Assembly (NCBI GenBank): GCA_045590615.1
Contig: JAZNRH010000065.1
Span: forward strand, 1-8,675
Direction of reading: 5' to 3'
Source of the DNA: RGIG6353 sp045590615
GTDB lineage: Bacteria > Bacillota > Clostridia > Oscillospirales > SIG627
Length of the DNA stretch: 8,675 bases
A program made the translations under genes and the position numbers. The notes under the pieces were generated by a model that saw nothing but the letters and a program-made list of their open reading frames with translations, had not been told where the DNA came from and did no database searches. Positions 6,988 to 8,675 of the stretch are shown piece by piece (within the stretch, counting starts at the first letter, position 1; every line of letters begins with the position of its first letter).

Positions 6988-8313
6988 ATGAGAAAAACTT
7001 TTAACTATCAAAGAGAAGAAAAAATCAATCCTAATATAGGAATTATGAGCTTTCAGCATTTCAACGGAGAAGAAATATACTCCGACATCGTTGTAAAACC
7101 CGAAAACAATATGACCGAAACCGAGAACGTTGAGTGCTATCCCGTACCCGATTACGTTCCACAAAACGGCAGACAAGAAGGCTATTATCCCGATGCCTCG
7201 GTTGTATATATCCGTTCTCTCTGGAAAGAATTTGAGCCCGAGCAGGGTGTATATAACTATGATTTTATTGAGGATTTCCTCAGAAAAGCCGACGAGCATA
7301 ATCAGACGGTCTGCTTCCGTCTCATAGGACATTCAACAAGAGCCTGCGACGACGTTCCTGATTGGCTCAAAAAGCTCATTCCCTGCCCCGAAAGACCCGA
7401 GGGCAAGAGAGTAAAAGACTCTCCTACCGACCATTTGTACGTCGAGCTTTTCTGCAAGGCTATAAGAAAAATCGGTGAGCGCTTTGACTCCGACCCAAGA
7501 CTTGCCTACGTTGACATTTCAGTCCCAGGTGCGTGGGGTGAGGGTCACAAGCTCGAGCTTTTTGGAGACGAGGTAATATGGGAGATGTTCGAGACCTATA
7601 TCGAAGCCTTCCCGACCACGACTCTTATGGGTCAGGTTGGTCTCCCACACCTTTTACACAAAACACGTGAAAGAAGGAAAATCGGTGTCAGAGGCGACGG
7701 ATACGGCTCACCACATCATACCGAGGAGCTCTATCCTCCAAAAATGGAAAAGGTTGCTGATTTCTGGAAGGACTCCCCCATCTCATTTGAGTCGTTCTGG
7801 TGGATTGGCGAATGGCAGAGACAGGGCTGGGACTATGACAGACTCATCGAGCTGTCACTCGGCTGGCACATCTCAACCTTTAATGCAAAGAGTATTCCCA
7901 TTCCGTTTGAGTGGAAGGAAAAAACAGATTATTGGAACTCAAAGATGGGCTATCACTACACTATAAAAGAAGCAGATTTCCCCGAAAAGACAGACAAGCC
8001 CTTTGAGGTAAAGCTTTCAATGGCAAACGTTGGAGTTGCTCCCATTTACGATAAGGTCGCTTTGAAAATAAGACTTAAAAACAGCGAAAACGAATACGTT
8101 TTCGACACAAATGAGGACCTTTTGAAATGGCTGCCGGGTGACTACAACACAACCACTACTATTGATACTAAAGGCATTGCCTCGGGAAGCTACTCTCTTC
8201 AGGTGGGTGTAATCTGGGAAGGCAAAACCGTCTACCTTGCAACAGATGCAAAGCGTGACGAAAACTACTACGTTCTTGGCGAAATAGTAATTGGACCAAA
8301 GGATGCTTTTTAG
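6988..8313 (+). CDS. DUF4832-type protein, putative TIM-barrel glycoside hydrolase
   Basis: A 441-residue protein with no signal peptide, so probably cytoplasmic. Residues about 15-320 look like a clan-A TIM barrel: VVYIRSLWKEFEPEQGVYNY (72-91) matches the W-x-x-(L/F)-E-P-x-x-G-x-Y segment of such enzymes, then VCFRLIGHS (108-116), DISVPGAWGEGH (176-187) and ISFESFWWIGEW (265-276). E185 and E268 sit where acid/base and nucleophile glutamates might lie; this is a guess. Residues about 335-435 look like the DUF4832 beta-sandwich (LSMANVGVAPIYDK, WLPGDYNTTTTIDTKG). The ATG at 6988 follows AAAGGAGA, which overlaps the polA stop codon. Its last codons and stop lie inside the first copy of the 77-bp direct repeat. 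The substrate is unknown. Its place after polA does not suggest a role in repair. Confidence 0.8.
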   Translation: MRKTFNYQREEKINPNIGIMSFQHFNGEEIYSDIVVKPENNMTETENVECYPVPDYVPQNGRQEGYYPDASVVYIRSLWKEFEPEQGVYNYDFIEDFLRKADEHNQTVCFRLIGHSTRACDDVPDWLKKLIPCPERPEGKRVKDSPTDHLYVELFCKAIRKIGERFDSDPRLAYVDISVPGAWGEGHKLELFGDEVIWEMFETYIEAFPTTTLMGQVGLPHLLHKTRERRKIGVRGDGYGSPHHTEELYPPKMEKVADFWKDSPISFESFWWIGEWQRQGWDYDRLIELSLGWHISTFNAKSIPIPFEWKEKTDYWNSKMGYHYTIKEADFPEKTDKPFEVKLSMANVGVAPIYDKVALKIRLKNSENEYVFDTNEDLLKWLPGDYNTTTTIDTKGIASGSYSLQVGVIWEGKTVYLATDAKRDENYYVLGEIVIGPKDAF

Positions 8314-8373
8314 CAAAAAGCACCCTCTGGACTCCCGAAAAGCATAATTTGTTTAATTTTAGTTATATATTAC
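8297..8373 (+). repeat. Direct repeat copy 1 (77 bp), overlapping the gene end
   Basis: This matches 8417-8493 at 73 of 77 positions, and all four differences are transitions (8302, 8313, 8327, 8356). The copies are exactly 120 bp apart. Copy 1 supplies the last codons and the TAG stop (8311-8313) of the upstream gene. It contains the hairpin TGCTTTTT-AGC-AAAAAGCA (8304-8322), a 14-codon micro-ORF (8303-8347) and an AT-rich tail. Confidence 0.9.
8304..8322 (+). terminator. Hairpin at the operon end, possible weak terminator
   Basis: TGCTTTTT (8304-8311), loop AGC, AAAAAGCA (8315-8322) forms a perfect 8-bp stem directly over the stop codon. No T run follows on the plus strand, so it is not a canonical terminator. 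The left arm could pair instead with AAAAGCAT at 8338-8345, an exclusive alternative. The same arrangement recurs 120 bp downstream. Confidence 0.4.
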
Positions 8374-8395
8374 TAAACTTTGTTAAGCTTATAAA

Positions 8396-8406
8396 AAAGG
8401 TGATCC
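8396..8406 (+). promoter_or_regulatory. Extended Shine-Dalgarno-like sequence without a clear gene
   Basis: AAAGGTGATCC contains GGTGATCC, which matches eight bases complementary to the conserved 3' end of 16S rRNA. The nearest ATG (8423) opens the 14-codon micro-ORF in repeat copy 2, at a spacing of 16 nt, longer than normal. It may be a relic or chance. Confidence 0.3.
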
Positions 8407-8416
8407 CTCATAAAAT

Positions 8417-8493
8417 CAAAGAATGCTTTTTAACAAAAAGCACCCTTTGGACTCCCGAAAAGCATAATTTGTTTAGTTTTAGTTATATATTAC
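8417..8493 (+). repeat. Direct repeat copy 2 (77 bp)
   Basis: Second copy of the repeat at 8297-8373, with 73 of 77 bases identical. The hairpin TGCTTTTT-AAC-AAAAAGCA, the alternative arm AAAAGCAT and the micro-ORF are all kept. In the frame of the upstream gene it again reads Lys-Asn-Ala-Phe-stop (copy 1: Lys-Asp-Ala-Phe-stop), although here no gene runs into it. This suggests that the repeat as a unit carries a gene-end-like sequence. Confidence 0.9.
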
Positions 8494-8540
8494 AGTTTTG
8501 CAAGATGTACAAAACGAAATACATAATGAATAACAAAAAA

Positions 8541-8578
8541 GGGGCTGTAAAAAAACTGATATAGTTTTTTTACAGCCC
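8541..8578 (-). terminator. Terminator-like hairpin, right copy of the repeated element
   Basis: A perfect 16-bp stem: GGGCTGTAAAAAAACT (8542-8557), loop GATAT (8558-8562), AGTTTTTTTACAGCCC (8563-8578). On the minus strand the stem is followed by a run of six T (complement of 8535-8540), the form of an intrinsic terminator for a leftward transcript from beyond the window. On the plus strand no T run follows, but the strong stem with an internal U7 may still end the operon transcript. It is the reverse complement of the element at 26-59, identical over about 36 bp. Confidence 0.65.
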
Positions 8579-8611
8579 TGTGCGTTCGGGGATAGGAAAA
8601 AAAGAGGTAGA

Positions 8612-8670
8612 TTGCACGATACTGAAGCGCGTCGCTGTACTTATGTACAGCAGTCGCGAAGTTCGTGCAA
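8612..8670. repeat. 59-nt imperfect palindrome
   Basis: Outer arms TTGCACGA (8612-8619) and TCGTGCAA (8663-8670) pair over 8 bp. Inside, CGCG (8628-8631) faces CGCG (8655-8658), and GCTGTAC (8634-8640) pairs with GTACAGC (8645-8651) around a TTAT loop. Small internal loops separate the three stems. The structure is too long and interrupted for a simple terminator and has no adjoining T run. It could be a REP-like intergenic element, a structured RNA or the target of a palindrome-binding protein. Confidence 0.6.
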
Positions 8671-8675
8671 AACAT

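Larger units (their letters stand above)
8314..8675. other. Non-coding right edge, rich in repeats
   Basis: No convincing gene occupies these 362 bp. The stretch holds most of direct repeat copy 1, a 43-bp AT-rich spacer (8374-8416), copy 2 (8417-8493), a small inverted repeat GTTTTG/CAAAAC (8495-8500 and 8510-8515), the inverted hairpin element (8541-8578) and a 59-nt imperfect palindrome (8612-8670). Open frames of 60-70 codons cross it on both strands, but they run straight through the repeats and palindromes and lack ribosome sites. Confidence 0.7.

Noticed and set aside
8297..8493. CRISPR-like array
   Set aside because: There are only two copies, the repeat is 77 bp with a 43-bp spacer, and no cas genes are present.
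8349..8564. A 71-codon plus-strand open frame across the right-edge repeats
   Set aside because: It starts at a TTG without a ribosome site, runs through both repeat copies and ends inside the hairpin element. The composition is that of AT-rich spacer.
26..8578. Composite transposon bounded by inverted repeats
   Set aside because: No transposase or integrase lies between the copies, the content is housekeeping genes, and the copies look like terminators. I keep the inverted match as an observation only.
8490..8675. A 61-codon minus-strand open frame at the right edge
   Set aside because: It reads through both arms of the 59-nt palindrome and the 16-bp hairpin stem. Its sequence is fully explained by these structures, and the start is at the window border.

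Overview
The window looks like a chromosomal segment of an anaerobic Firmicute, most likely an uncultured gut-type clostridium of the Oscillospirales/Ruminococcaceae kind. This rests on several things: the Isc/NifS-NifU layout without IscA, HscBA or ferredoxin genes; short clostridial-type QueG and NifU proteins; strong AGGAGG-type ribosome binding sites; TTG starts; and sigma-A promoters in AT-rich spacers. No marker gene fixes the taxon, so the assignment is inference.

Layout. Bases 1-125 are non-coding and hold a hairpin element (26-59). A minus-strand gene (126-746) encodes an unnamed protein with an FtsK-gamma-like winged helix joined by a Pro/Glu linker to a PH-like beta domain. A 145-bp divergent spacer (747-891) carries two good sigma-A promoters, one for each direction. 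From 892 to 8313 seven genes run on the plus strand with no gap above 12 bp and several overlaps, which strongly suggests one operon: iscR, nifS, nifU, queG, nth, polA and a DUF4832-type TIM-barrel protein. The last 362 bp hold no convincing gene. They contain a 77-bp direct repeat (two copies exactly 120 bp apart), a second, inverted copy of the hairpin element seen at the left end, and a 59-nt imperfect palindrome at the right edge.

How the genes fit together. IscR is the likely [2Fe-2S]-sensing, autoregulating repressor. NifS takes sulfur from cysteine and NifU is the scaffold on which clusters are built. Two downstream genes are normally users of [4Fe-4S] clusters: QueG (last step of queuosine synthesis in tRNA) and Nth (base-excision repair glycosylase). 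PolA then supplies the 5' nuclease and gap-filling activity that acts after Nth. The operon therefore joins cluster supply, two cluster consumers and base-excision repair. The final gene is a putative sugar-active enzyme with no obvious link to the rest.

The points most worth a second look are: the missing fourth cluster cysteine in Nth; the extra cysteine-rich tail of NifU; the odd two-domain divergent protein; and the cluster of repeats and palindromes downstream, including a 14-codon micro-ORF kept in both copies of the direct repeat. I did not find a clear new multi-gene system such as a defence island, CRISPR array or biosynthetic cluster. The coding part is mostly housekeeping.
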